Below, piece after piece: positions 15,235 to 24,134 of a DNA stretch of 31,829 bases; positions within the stretch are counted from its first letter, which is position 1; every line of letters starts with the position of its first letter. A program made the position numbers and the translations under genes. Source of the DNA: JAYPAN01 sp038123715 (GTDB lineage: Bacteria; Pseudomonadota; Alphaproteobacteria; RS24); contig JAYPAN010000020.1 of the NCBI GenBank assembly GCA_038123715.1, forward strand, positions 1-31,829, read 5' to 3'. The notes under the pieces are model-generated. The model ran no database searches. It was not told the DNA's origin and saw only the letters and a list, made by a program, of their open reading frames with translations.

Positions 15235-18200
15235 GCGCCGACCCTGCCCATCGGGCGGCAGACCCGGCGCGCTCGGCCTGGGTAGGCGCCAATGCCGGTT
15301 CCGGCAAAACCTATATTCTGGTGACCCGTCTGGTGCGCCTGATGTTGGCCGGTGTCGCCCCGGAAAAGCTGCTTTGTCTGACCTATACGCGCAGCGCCGC
15401 CGCCGAAATGAAAGAGCGCCTGTTCACCCTATTGGCCGAATGGGCTTTGCTGGATGATGGCGAATTATCGGCCGCGATTGCCGAGCGCCTTGGCGCGATA
15501 GCCAACGAACCGACGCAAGGCGACATGCTGGCGCGGGCGCGCAAGCTGTTTGCCCAAGCGCTTGAAACGCCGGGCGGGTTGCGCGTGCAAACCATTCACT
15601 CTTTTTGTGAATCCGTGCTGAAACGCTTTCCGCTTGAGGCTGGCCTGTCGCCGCAATTTGACCTGATGGATGACCAGCAAGCCGTCGATATGCAAAGGCA
15701 AATCTTACAACGCTTGCTGCGCCATCCGCCAAACCAAGAGCTGGCTGAGGCTATGGCGCTGCTGACGCGCCAGCTTGCCGAGCCGGATATACTGCGCCTG
15801 ACGCAACAAATTATCGATCAGAGAGCGCATTTTTCAGGTCAGGACAGCGCGGCGCAGCTTCATGCTTTGGCACGCGCGGCGCAAAAGGCCAATGGCGATG
15901 ACATGACCGGCCAAATCCCCGAACCCGATGACATTATCACCGCCCATGCCGCCGCGCATCATGACACAATGCGTCGGCTTGCCGATTTGTTTGCCGGTTC
16001 CGGCAGCACAAGCGATGAACAAAAAAGCGACCGGATTCATCAATGGCTGGTGCTGGCACAGGCCGGGCGCTGGCAGGAAGGTTGGCAGGCATTGGGGCAG
16101 GTTTTCTTCACCGGTGCAGGCAAGACGCGCGCACGTCTGGCTACCAAAGCCCTGCTCGATGACCCGGCTTTTGACGCTGCCTTGCATCAATGGCGTGATG
16201 CCTTTGTCAAAGATATGGCGCGCTATCGTTCTGCGGTCGGGCTGGCTTTCACCCGCGCCTTGCTGCATTTCGGCCATCATCTGATTGCGGGATATAATGA
16301 AGAAAAAGCCCGCCGCGCTTTGCTTGATTATGATGATTTAATAAGCCGCACCAATGCGCTGCTTACCGGCAAGGCGGCGGCGGCTTGGGTTTTGTATAAA
16401 ATAGATGGCGGGTTGGAGCATATTCTGGTTGATGAAGCACAAGACACCAGCCCGGCGCAATGGCGGGTGATTGGTGCGCTGGCCGAGGAGTTTTTTGCCG
16501 GTGAAGGCGCGATGGCCGACACCGCGCTGGCGAAAGGGCGCGGCCCGCGCACGCTGTTTGCCGTCGGCGATGAGAAACAGTCCATCTTTTCCTTTCAGGG
16601 GGCTGACCCGCGCCAATTTGCCGAGCAGTTTGCTCATTTCAAAGAGGCCGTAACGCAATCAGGCGGCGAAATGGATTATGTGCCGCTGACCCTGTCGCGT
16701 CGTTCGGCACCGCAAATCCTGCAATTTGTCGATGCGGTTTTTGCCGGAGAGGCCGGCGATGGGCTGACCGGCATGGATGACGGGCCGGTGCGCCATGAGG
16801 CACACCGCAGTGAGGCTTGCGGCTATGTCGAATTATGGCCGGTCGCGCATAATCCGGAAAAACCGCCTGAAGCCGAGGCATGGGACGTGCCAATGGCACA
16901 GCAAATGGCGCAGCAGGCAGAAACCGGACGCCGCCAATTGGTACGCAGAATGGCTGATAAAATATCCGATTTGGTGCGCCAACCCGACATAGAGGCAGGC
17001 GATATTTTGATATTGGTACGCAAGCGCGATGGCTTTGTCGATGAGATGATGCGGGCGCTGAAACAGCGCAATCTCCCCGTTGCCGGTGCTGACCGGATGC
17101 ATTTGCTGGAGCAGATTTGCGTGCAGGATGTTCTGGCTGCCGCGCGATTTGCGCTCAATACGGAAGATGATTTATCGCTCGCCTGCCTGCTGAAAAGCCC
17201 GCTTTGTGGGCTGGATGATGACGCGCTTTTCGCGCTGGCGCATGGGCGCAGCGGCACTTTATGGCAGGCAGTGAAAAACGCCGGTGAAGATATGGCCGCG
17301 ATATGCGCGTTGCTCGACTGGCTGGTGACGCGCATTGACTATATTCCGCCTTTCGATTTTTTCGCGCAATTGCTCGGCGCACGCGGCGGCATGGCGAGAC
17401 TGGCGGCGCGGCTGGGGCCGGAAATCAACGACCCGCTTGGCGAGTTGATGCGATTGGCGCTGACTTTTGAGCAGCAAAACACCGCTTCCATGCAAGGCTT
17501 TCTGCATTGGCTGGAACAGGGCGAACAGCAAATCAAACGCGATATGGAAGCGCGCGGCGACGCCATTCGCATCATGACCGTGCATGGTGCTAAAGGGCTG
17601 GAAGCGCCGATTGTGTTTCTGCCCGACACATGCGGGCGCGGCGTGCCGACCTCCTCGGCGCGCACGCCATTTTTACTGGACGCAGACAATGTGCCGCTTT
17701 GGCAGGCCGGTCAATTATTGCGCGACAGCTACACAGATAAGCAAAAACAGCGCAGCGATGCCGATACGCTTTACGAATCCAGACGCCTGCTTTATGTCTC
17801 CCTGACGCGCGCCCGTGACCGGCTCTATATTGGCGGCCATTGCAGCTATCAAAACATTCCCGATGATTGCTGGTATGGCATGATAAGCGCAGCTTTGGCG
17901 CAACCGCAATATCAGGCCGAGCAGGGTGAGGATATGCTCTGGCGCATGGGCGATGAGGCCAAGGCTGGCCCGTTCGCCAAAGACAAATCGCAAAACAATA
18001 AGGACGAAGCCGATACGCCGAACCGGACACAGGAAGCCACCCCGCACCCCGCTGTGCCGGAATGGTGTCACCATGCGCCCGTGCCGGACAAGGTGGCAAC
18101 GCTGGCTGCCATGCCGAAATCATCCGCTACAAAAAGGCCACAGCAAGAAGCCGACCCGGCGCGGGCGGCAGCCGCCATGCGCGGCACGCTGGCGCATAGG

Positions 18201-18692
18201 CTGTTTGAGCTGTTGCCGCCCTTGCCGGTCGCGCGCAGGCTGGCGCGCGGGCTGGCCTATCTGGACGGGCAGGCCAGCGATTGGTCGCAAGAGGCGCGCG
18301 CGGCGCTTTGCGCCGATGTGCTGGCGGTGATGGACAAGCCCGAATTGGCCGCCCTGTTTGGGTCGCAGGCGCGCGCAGAAGCTGCCATTTGCGGTGTGCT
18401 GGAAACCGACAATGGCGCAAGGCGCATGGAAAACCGGCAAATTGACCGCTTTGTCGAGACCGATAGCGGGATTTTTATTGCCGATTTCAAAACCGGCACG
18501 CCGCCGGACAGTGCCGCGCAAATCACTGCCGACTATATTGAGCAAATGGCGGTTTATCAGGCGCTGATGCGCGCCGCCAAGCCGGATGTGGCGGTCACTT
18601 GCGCGCTTATCTGGACACGCAATGGGCAGGTGGACATGCTGACCCAGTCGCAGCTTGATGCGGCATTGGCCGCTTATCGCGCCCGGTCTTGA
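15231..18692 (+). CDS. addA: double-strand break repair helicase AddA
   Basis: This is the motor and nuclease subunit of AddAB, of 1153 residues. UvrD-type helicase motifs occur in order: I (GANAGSGKTY, 19-28), Ia (CLTYTRSAAAEMKERL), QTIHSFCE, II (HILVDEAQDTSPAQW), III (FAVGDEKQSIFSFQGADP), IV (LTLSRRSAPQILQFVD), V (IRIMTVHGAKGLEAPIVFL) and VI (RLLYVSLTRARDRLYIGG). The C-terminal nuclease domain has DRFVETDSGIFIADFKTG followed by QMAVYQALM. All catalytic motifs look intact. The start ATG overlaps the addB stop. The gene ends in tandem stops, TGA-TAA. A short acidic/Gln-rich linker (about 905-960) separates helicase and nuclease parts and is the least conserved region. Confidence 0.95.
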   Translation: MSADPAHRAADPARSAWVGANAGSGKTYILVTRLVRLMLAGVAPEKLLCLTYTRSAAAEMKERLFTLLAEWALLDDGELSAAIAERLGAIANEPTQGDMLARARKLFAQALETPGGLRVQTIHSFCESVLKRFPLEAGLSPQFDLMDDQQAVDMQRQILQRLLRHPPNQELAEAMALLTRQLAEPDILRLTQQIIDQRAHFSGQDSAAQLHALARAAQKANGDDMTGQIPEPDDIITAHAAAHHDTMRRLADLFAGSGSTSDEQKSDRIHQWLVLAQAGRWQEGWQALGQVFFTGAGKTRARLATKALLDDPAFDAALHQWRDAFVKDMARYRSAVGLAFTRALLHFGHHLIAGYNEEKARRALLDYDDLISRTNALLTGKAAAAWVLYKIDGGLEHILVDEAQDTSPAQWRVIGALAEEFFAGEGAMADTALAKGRGPRTLFAVGDEKQSIFSFQGADPRQFAEQFAHFKEAVTQSGGEMDYVPLTLSRRSAPQILQFVDAVFAGEAGDGLTGMDDGPVRHEAHRSEACGYVELWPVAHNPEKPPEAEAWDVPMAQQMAQQAETGRRQLVRRMADKISDLVRQPDIEAGDILILVRKRDGFVDEMMRALKQRNLPVAGADRMHLLEQICVQDVLAAARFALNTEDDLSLACLLKSPLCGLDDDALFALAHGRSGTLWQAVKNAGEDMAAICALLDWLVTRIDYIPPFDFFAQLLGARGGMARLAARLGPEINDPLGELMRLALTFEQQNTASMQGFLHWLEQGEQQIKRDMEARGDAIRIMTVHGAKGLEAPIVFLPDTCGRGVPTSSARTPFLLDADNVPLWQAGQLLRDSYTDKQKQRSDADTLYESRRLLYVSLTRARDRLYIGGHCSYQNIPDDCWYGMISAALAQPQYQAEQGEDMLWRMGDEAKAGPFAKDKSQNNKDEADTPNRTQEATPHPAVPEWCHHAPVPDKVATLAAMPKSSATKRPQQEADPARAAAAMRGTLAHRLFELLPPLPVARRLARGLAYLDGQASDWSQEARAALCADVLAVMDKPELAALFGSQARAEAAICGVLETDNGARRMENRQIDRFVETDSGIFIADFKTGTPPDSAAQITADYIEQMAVYQALMRAAKPDVAVTCALIWTRNGQVDMLTQSQLDAALAAYRARS

Positions 18693-18716
18693 TAAATCCC
18701 ACACCCTGCTTACATT
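18689..18716 (+). promoter_or_regulatory. candidate trxA promoter
   Basis: TTGATA (18689-18694, overlapping the addA stop) and TACATT (18711-18716) are separated by 16 bases. They match the consensus at five and four positions respectively. The resulting leader would be about 40 bases. Confidence 0.35.
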
Positions 18717-18764
18717 AAGGACGAGAATCAGGGTTAAGTGAGACCACACAGCAAGGAGACGGAA

Positions 18765-19085
18765 ATGGCAGTCCAACATGTAACCGACGATGAGTTTGAA
18801 AATGCCGTCATCAATGCAGATGGCCCGGTTTTGGTTGATTTCTGGGCCGAATGGTGCGGCCCGTGCAAACAAATCGCACCGGCGCTTGACGAATTATCGG
18901 CTGAATATGACGGCAAATTGTCGATTGTGAAAGTCAATATAGATGAAAACCCGGAAGCCCCGACCAGCTTTGGCGTGCGCTCCATACCGACCATGATATT
19001 GTTTCAGGACGGGCAGGCCAGCGCGACAAAAATCGGCGCGTCACCGAAAAGCCAAATCAAGGAATGGATTGACGAAAGCCTTTAA
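18765..19085 (+). CDS. trxA: thioredoxin 1
   Basis: This is a cytoplasmic thiol-disulphide reductant of 106 residues. The active site WCGPC is at 30-34 in LVDFWAEWCGPCKQIAP. The cis-proline segment SIPTM and the core VKVNIDENP are present. I chose the ATG at 18765 because AAGGAG lies six bases upstream. An in-frame GTG at 18738 would add nine residues that do not fit the family. The stop codon shares bases with that of folC on the other strand. Confidence 0.95.
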   Translation: MAVQHVTDDEFENAVINADGPVLVDFWAEWCGPCKQIAPALDELSAEYDGKLSIVKVNIDENPEAPTSFGVRSIPTMILFQDGQASATKIGASPKSQIKEWIDESL

Positions 19086-20410
19086 GGGCTGGCGCGGTTC
19101 TCTTCATCTTCATTGGCGCGCAATAGCTGACCGGCCAGATATAGCGAACCGGCAATCAAAATCAGCGCGTCAGGGTCATCAATCATATCAAGCGCGGCTT
19201 GAAATCCGTCATGGGCGCTGGCGGCCAGGCCGGTTGCGCGTGCCATATTGGCAAGCTCAGTCGGCGGCAGACCGGCATCACTGTCTTCGACCGGCACGGC
19301 GTATAAATGCGCCACACGCCCGCAAGCGGCCAGATGGTCGATAAAAGCCTGATGCGCCTTATTGGCTAACATGCCCAAAATAACATGCACATCTCTCTCG
19401 CTTGACCTCTCGCCCGCACCAGCAATAAAATCGGCCAGCATCTCGGCGGCAGCTTCATTGTGACCGCCATCAAGGCGGATTTCGACATTCGGCAATCTTT
19501 GTTTCAGCTGACTGACCCATTTGCCCGATGATAGTTTTTGCAGCCGCGCCGGCCAAACCGCCTTGGCAAGCCCCTCGGCAATCGCCGCACCCGACAGATC
19601 CAAATGCCGCGCCAGCGCAATCGCCGTGCCGGCATTGGTGATTTGGTGCTTGCCGGTCAGGCTTGGCAAGGGCAAATCCAGCACACCAGCGCCATCTTGG
19701 AACACCAGCGCGCCCCTTTCCGCATAAGCCATCCAGTCCTGCCCACCCAAAAAGACCGGCGCTGACAGCCGTTCAGCCTCGGCAGCAATTACCTTTGCGG
19801 CATCCGGGGCTTGCGGCGCGCAAACAAGTGGCACGCCGGGTTTGATGATACCGGCTTTCTCAACGGCAATCGCGGCCAGACTGTCGCCAAGAAACTCCTG
19901 ATGGTCAATGCTGACCGGCGTGATGGCAGTTAATCGCGGCGTGGTGATATTGGTCGCATCCAGCCGGCCGCCCAGACCGGTTTCAAGCAGCACATAGTCA
20001 GCTTCATGCTCGGCAAAGGCCAGAAAAGCCGCCGCCGTGGTAATTTCAAAAAAAGTAATCGGCGCGCTGCCATTGGCAGCCTTGCAGCGCTCAAGAATAT
20101 CGACCAGCGCCGCCTCGCCTATCATGGTTCCGGCCAATGTGATGCGCTCATGAAAGCGCACCAAATGGGGGGAGCTGTAACAATGCACGCGCTGGCCTGC
20201 TGCTTCCAGCATGGCGCGCAGCATGGCTAAAGTGGAGCCTTTGCCATTTGTGCCGGCAACATGCACGACTGGCGGCAATTTTTCATGCGGTTGGTCAAGT
20301 GCTGCCAATAAGCGCATCATACGCCCCAGTGACAGGTCAATTTTTTTCGGATGCAGCGCAAGAAGCTGGTTTAGCACATCATCGCTGGCAGGCCGGAAAT
20401 CGGACATCAT
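19082..20410 (-). CDS. folC: bifunctional folylpolyglutamate synthase/dihydrofolate synthase
   Basis: This enzyme adds glutamate to dihydropteroate and then polyglutamate tails to folates in the cytoplasm. The 442 residues belong to the Mur ligase superfamily. They show KIDLSLGRMMRLL, the P-loop HVAGTNGKGST (50-60), SSPHLVRFHERI, ITFFEITTAAAF, LETGLGGRLDATN and the His of PVSIDHQEFLG. The C-terminal domain contains RLDGGHNEAA. Tandem ATGs at 20410 and 20407 are both possible starts, with no strong Shine-Dalgarno. accD ends 42 bases upstream, so the gene is probably the last of the trp-accD-folC unit. Its stop overlaps the convergent trxA stop in TTAA. Confidence 0.93.
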   Translation of the reverse strand: MMSDFRPASDDVLNQLLALHPKKIDLSLGRMMRLLAALDQPHEKLPPVVHVAGTNGKGSTLAMLRAMLEAAGQRVHCYSSPHLVRFHERITLAGTMIGEAALVDILERCKAANGSAPITFFEITTAAAFLAFAEHEADYVLLETGLGGRLDATNITTPRLTAITPVSIDHQEFLGDSLAAIAVEKAGIIKPGVPLVCAPQAPDAAKVIAAEAERLSAPVFLGGQDWMAYAERGALVFQDGAGVLDLPLPSLTGKHQITNAGTAIALARHLDLSGAAIAEGLAKAVWPARLQKLSSGKWVSQLKQRLPNVEIRLDGGHNEAAAEMLADFIAGAGERSSERDVHVILGMLANKAHQAFIDHLAACGRVAHLYAVPVEDSDAGLPPTELANMARATGLAASAHDGFQAALDMIDDPDALILIAGSLYLAGQLLRANEDEENRASP

Positions 20411-20452
20411 ATAAAGGCCAAAAGGGTCGGTCGGCCCGACCGGCTGGTCAAA

Positions 20453-21340
20453 TTAGGCGCTGGCGTCACCGGCAAGCCCGGTCGCGGCGCGCCCGCCCAG
20501 CAAAAGGTCAATAATGCGACCCAGCGTCTCGCTCAATTTATGGCGATGCACCACCATGTCTATCATGCCATGTTCGAGCAAATACTCGGCGCGTTGAAAG
20601 CCTTCCGGCAGTTTTTCCTTAATCGTGTCCTGAATCACACGCGGCCCGGCAAAACCGATAAGCGCGCCCGGCTCAGCTATCTGAATATCGCCCAACATGC
20701 CATAAGAAGCGGTGACACCACCGGTTGTTGGGTCGGTGAGGATAACAATATAGGGCAGGCCACGCTCGCGCAATTGCTGGACAATCACCGTTGTGCGCGG
20801 CATTTGCATCAGCGATAAAATCCCTTCCTGCATACGCGCGCCACCGGCTGCCGCCACCATAATAAGCGGTGCATCATTATCAAGCGCCGTCTGTCCGGCG
20901 GTCACCACAGCCTCACCGGCGGCCATGCCAAGCGAGCCGCCCATAAAGCTGAAATCCTGCACCGCAATCACCGCCTTATGGCCGCTTATCTCACCCAGGG
21001 CCACTTTCACCGCATCCTTGTCACCGGTTTTGCTGCGCGCATCCTTCAGCCGGTCGGCATAGCGTTTCTGGTCGCGGAATTTCAACGGGTCAAGCGGCAC
21101 ATCGGGAACATCAATTTCTTCAAATGAATTGGCATCGAATATCTGCTCAAAGCGTTCTTTCGCGCCGATACGCATATGATGGTCGCAACCGGGGCAGACC
21201 TGCTGCAACAGCTCCAAATCGCGGTGAAAAATCATCTCACCGCATTTTTTGCAGCTATCCCAAAGATTATCCGGCGTGTCTTTATGGTCGCGAAAGACAC
21301 TTGGAAATCGCGGTCGCACAAAGTTTTTAATCCAATTCAT
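20453..21340 (-). CDS. accD: acetyl-CoA carboxylase carboxyltransferase subunit beta
   Basis: The beta subunit of the carboxyltransferase moves CO2 from biotin to acetyl-CoA to form malonyl-CoA for fatty-acid synthesis. It works as a heterotetramer with AccA, which is not in this window. The 295 residues start with a four-cysteine zinc finger (C30, C33, C49, C52). The crotonase-fold domain follows, with GGSLGMAAGEAV, AAAGGARMQEG and PTTGGVTASYGMLGD. The ATG at 21340 has GGAGGG nine bases upstream. The position between trpA and folC is the standard proteobacterial order. A 49-base gap separates it from trpA. Confidence 0.96.
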   Translation of the reverse strand: MNWIKNFVRPRFPSVFRDHKDTPDNLWDSCKKCGEMIFHRDLELLQQVCPGCDHHMRIGAKERFEQIFDANSFEEIDVPDVPLDPLKFRDQKRYADRLKDARSKTGDKDAVKVALGEISGHKAVIAVQDFSFMGGSLGMAAGEAVVTAGQTALDNDAPLIMVAAAGGARMQEGILSLMQMPRTTVIVQQLRERGLPYIVILTDPTTGGVTASYGMLGDIQIAEPGALIGFAGPRVIQDTIKEKLPEGFQRAEYLLEHGMIDMVVHRHKLSETLGRIIDLLLGGRAATGLAGDASA

Positions 21341-21389
21341 TGTTCACGCCCTCCATTGAGATAACGCTGTCAATTAACAAGGCCGATTA

Positions 21390-22226
21390 TCACTGCTTAT
21401 GCACACCCGCCGCCAATTGCGCGGCCAGTGCCAGAACATGATTTACCGCATCCTGCGACGCATTGCCGTTTTCGTCAAGGTTTTCAGCCAGCGTATCAAC
21501 CAGTGCCGAGCCGACAACCACCCCGTCAGCCTGCGCCGCGATATCTTGCGCCTGCTCCGGCGTGCGAATTCCAAAGCCGACACAGACCGGCAAATCGGTC
21601 TGACCCTTAATGCGCGCCACATTTTCGGCAACGGCGGCTTTTTGCGGCGCGGCCGAGCCGGTAATACCGGCAATTGAGACATAATAGACAAAGCCGGATG
21701 TGTTTTTAAGAACCTCCGGCAGGCGCGCATTATCGGTTGTCGGCGTCGCAAGGCGAATAAAATTCAGCCCACCGCGAATGGCCGGAAGGCATAATTCCGC
21801 ATCTTCTTCCGGCGGCAGGTCAACAATAATCAACCCATCGACACCGGCGGCGCGGGCATCGGCGACAAATTTCTCAGCACCATAAATATAAACCGGATTG
21901 TAATAGCCCATCAGCACAATCGGTGTTTGGTCATCGCTCTGGCGGAAACGGCGCACCATATCCAGCGTGGCAGATAATGTCTGCCCTGCCGCCAGCGCCC
22001 GTTGCGACGACGCCTGAATGGACGGGCCATCAGCCATTGGGTCGGTAAAGGGCATGCCCAATTCGATAATATCGGCACCAGCTTCAGGCAGACCGGCCAG
22101 CAATTTTTCCGACATAGCCAAATCCGGATCACCGGCAGTAATAAAAGCGATAAACGCCTTGCGCCCGGCTTCGGCCAGCGTGGCAAAGCGTTGCTCCAAT
22201 CGTGTCGCTTGTGTCGGATCGGTCAT
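21390..22226 (-). CDS. trpA: tryptophan synthase alpha chain
   Basis: TrpA cleaves indole-3-glycerol phosphate to indole and glyceraldehyde 3-phosphate, passing indole to TrpB through the alpha2-beta2 tunnel. The 278-residue TIM barrel carries the catalytic pair E55 and D66 in IIELGMPFTDPMADGPSIQ, separated by the same 11 residues as in the E. coli enzyme. Also present are MGYYNPVYIYG, DLPPEE and the phosphate-binding VGFGIRTPEQA. It begins nine bases after the trpB stop and must be co-transcribed with it. Its Shine-Dalgarno is weak. Confidence 0.96.
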   Translation of the reverse strand: MTDPTQATRLEQRFATLAEAGRKAFIAFITAGDPDLAMSEKLLAGLPEAGADIIELGMPFTDPMADGPSIQASSQRALAAGQTLSATLDMVRRFRQSDDQTPIVLMGYYNPVYIYGAEKFVADARAAGVDGLIIVDLPPEEDAELCLPAIRGGLNFIRLATPTTDNARLPEVLKNTSGFVYYVSIAGITGSAAPQKAAVAENVARIKGQTDLPVCVGFGIRTPEQAQDIAAQADGVVVGSALVDTLAENLDENGNASQDAVNHVLALAAQLAAGVHKQ

Positions 22227-22235
22227 TTTATCGGC

Positions 22236-23459
22236 CTATAGCGAAACATTGAGATATTCGGCAACGGAAAACACATCCTTGTCGCCGCGCCCGCACATAT
22301 TCATCACCAATAAATGATTGGCAGGCAAATCAGGGGCGATTTTGCCGACATGCGCCAGCGCGTGCGACGGCTCAAGCGCCGGAATAATGCCTTCCAGCCG
22401 GGTGATGAGCTGAAACGCTTCCAACGCCTCCTCATCCGTTGCCGAGACATAGGAAACCCGCCCAGCATCGCGCAAATAGGCATGTTCCGGCCCAATGCCC
22501 GGATAATCAAGACCGGCGGAAATCGAATGGCCTTCAATAATCTGGCCGTCATCATCTTGCAGCAAATAAGTCCGGTTGCCGTGCAAGACGCCCGGATTGC
22601 CGCCGGCCAGCGAAGCGGCATGGTCGGGCGTGTCCAGCCCTTTGCCGCCAGCCTCAACGCCGATAATCTCAACTTCCGGGTCATCCAGAAACGGGTGAAA
22701 CAGCCCCATCGCATTGGAGCCGCCGCCAATACAGGCAACCAGCGTATCGGGCAAACGCCCCTCGCGCTCCAGCATTTGCTGTTTGGTTTCGCGCCCGATA
22801 ACCGATTGGAAATCGCGCACCATTGCCGGATAGGGATGCGGGCCAGCGACTGTGCCGATAATGTAAAATGTGTCATGCACATTGGCGACCCAATCGCGCA
22901 GCGCCTCATTCATTGCGTCTTTCAGCGTGCCGGCACCGGCAGTCACCGGACGCACATCGGCACCGAGCAATTTCATGCGGAACACATTGGGCTTTTGCCG
23001 TTCAATATCGGTCGCCCCCATAAACACAGTGCAGGGCAGGCCAAAACGCGCCGCTACGGTCGCCACGGCGACGCCGTGCTGACCAGCGCCGGTTTCGGCG
23101 ATGATACGGGTTTTGCCCATGCGCTTGGCAAGCAAAATCTGACCAAGGCAATTATTGATTTTATGGCTGCCTGTATGGTTCAACTCGTCGCGCTTCAGAT
23201 AAATCTTCGCGCCGCCATAATGTTCGGTCAGCCTTTCAGCAAAATAAAGCGGGCTGGGGCGACCCACATAATGAGCTTGTAAATCCTGCAATTCCTCAAC
23301 AAAGCCCGCATCCTGCTGCGCGTCCAGATAGGCTTGCTCAAGGTCAAGAATAAGCGGCATCAGTGTTTCGGCGACAAAGCGACCGCCGAAATGTCCGAAA
23401 CGGCCTTTGTCATCCGGCCCTGCTCGATATGAATTTTGCCCGTCCACTCTATGCCTCAT
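22236..23459 (-). CDS. trpB: tryptophan synthase beta chain
   Basis: TrpB is the PLP enzyme that condenses indole with serine to give tryptophan. The 407 residues show GRFGHFGGRFVAETLMP, the PLP-lysine K100 in HTGSHKINNCLGQ, GAGQHGVA, and the phosphate-binding GGGSNAMG. The start is ambiguous. The ATG at 23459 has AGGA only a base or two away, whereas the GTG at 23447 (four codons later) has GAGG at a better six-base spacing. Either start keeps the conserved domain. trpF ends 30 bases upstream. No trp leader peptide or attenuator is visible. Confidence 0.95.
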   Translation of the reverse strand: MRHRVDGQNSYRAGPDDKGRFGHFGGRFVAETLMPLILDLEQAYLDAQQDAGFVEELQDLQAHYVGRPSPLYFAERLTEHYGGAKIYLKRDELNHTGSHKINNCLGQILLAKRMGKTRIIAETGAGQHGVAVATVAARFGLPCTVFMGATDIERQKPNVFRMKLLGADVRPVTAGAGTLKDAMNEALRDWVANVHDTFYIIGTVAGPHPYPAMVRDFQSVIGRETKQQMLEREGRLPDTLVACIGGGSNAMGLFHPFLDDPEVEIIGVEAGGKGLDTPDHAASLAGGNPGVLHGNRTYLLQDDDGQIIEGHSISAGLDYPGIGPEHAYLRDAGRVSYVSATDEEALEAFQLITRLEGIIPALEPSHALAHVGKIAPDLPANHLLVMNMCGRGDKDVFSVAEYLNVSL

Positions 23460-23489
23460 TTCCTGTCACCGGCCACACTTATTGCCGGT

Positions 23490-24134
23490 TCACGCCGCCC
23501 GCACCGCTTCGACAAATGCCCGCATCAGTGCTGCATCCTTTTCGCCCGGCGCCTGCTCGACACTTGAAGAAATATCAACCATGGGCGCACCTGTCATGGC
23601 CAAAGCCTGCGACACATTTTCAGCCGACAGACCGCCAGCCAGCAAATAGGGCTTGTCCATGTCATAGGCGTTCAGGCTGTGCCAGTCAAACGCCTCGCCA
23701 TTGCCGCCGGGCATACCATCTTCCGGCGGCTTGGCATCAAACAAAAACCAGTCAGCCATATCCCCATAGGCGCGCGCGGCACGCACATCATCTCCATTGG
23801 CAACGGCCAGCGCCTTGATAATGGGCAGGCCGGTGCGGTTTTTAATCTCTGCCACCCGTGCCGGTGTTTCCGCCCCGTGCAATTGCAGGCGGTGTGGGCT
23901 GAGCGAGGCCAGCGCATGGTCGAGCGCTTCATCATCCGGGTCAACCAGCAAGGCGACGCGCTCCATTTGCGGGTCACAGCGTCCGGCCAATGCGGCGGCC
24001 ATTTCCTGCGAGACATGGCGTGGCGATTTTTTGAAAAACACAAAACCGGCCAAATCAATGCCGAGCTGATTGGCCGCATCCACATGGGCAGGCTTATTGA
24101 GGCCACAGATTTTAATTTTCACTGGCGCTGTCAT
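23490..24134 (-). CDS. trpF: phosphoribosylanthranilate isomerase
   Basis: TrpF performs the Amadori rearrangement of N-(5-phosphoribosyl)anthranilate to CdRP in tryptophan synthesis. The 214-residue barrel has the catalytic Cys in KIKICGLNKP, FFKKSPRHV, LQLHGAE, and the general-acid Asp plus phosphate site near the end (LLAGGLSAENV and VDISSSVEQAPGEKD). The start overlaps the pyrF stop in ATGA, so translation is probably coupled. trpE, trpD and trpC are not in the window, so the trp genes are split, as is common in alphaproteobacteria. Confidence 0.94.
   Translation of the reverse strand: MTAPVKIKICGLNKPAHVDAANQLGIDLAGFVFFKKSPRHVSQEMAAALAGRCDPQMERVALLVDPDDEALDHALASLSPHRLQLHGAETPARVAEIKNRTGLPIIKALAVANGDDVRAARAYGDMADWFLFDAKPPEDGMPGGNGEAFDWHSLNAYDMDKPYLLAGGLSAENVSQALAMTGAPMVDISSSVEQAPGEKDAALMRAFVEAVRAA

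Noticed and set aside
12211..18692. Novel defence-type helicase-nuclease system
   Set aside because: The motifs, sizes and order match the ordinary alphaproteobacterial AddB-AddA repair complex.
22314..23282. 322-codon plus-strand open frame across trpB
   Set aside because: It is antisense to trpB, whose catalytic motifs are all intact; the composition is that of a shadow.
23460..24134. Trp operon attenuator or leader peptide
   Set aside because: There is no Trp-codon run or competing hairpins before trpF or trpB; trpF is translationally coupled to pyrF.
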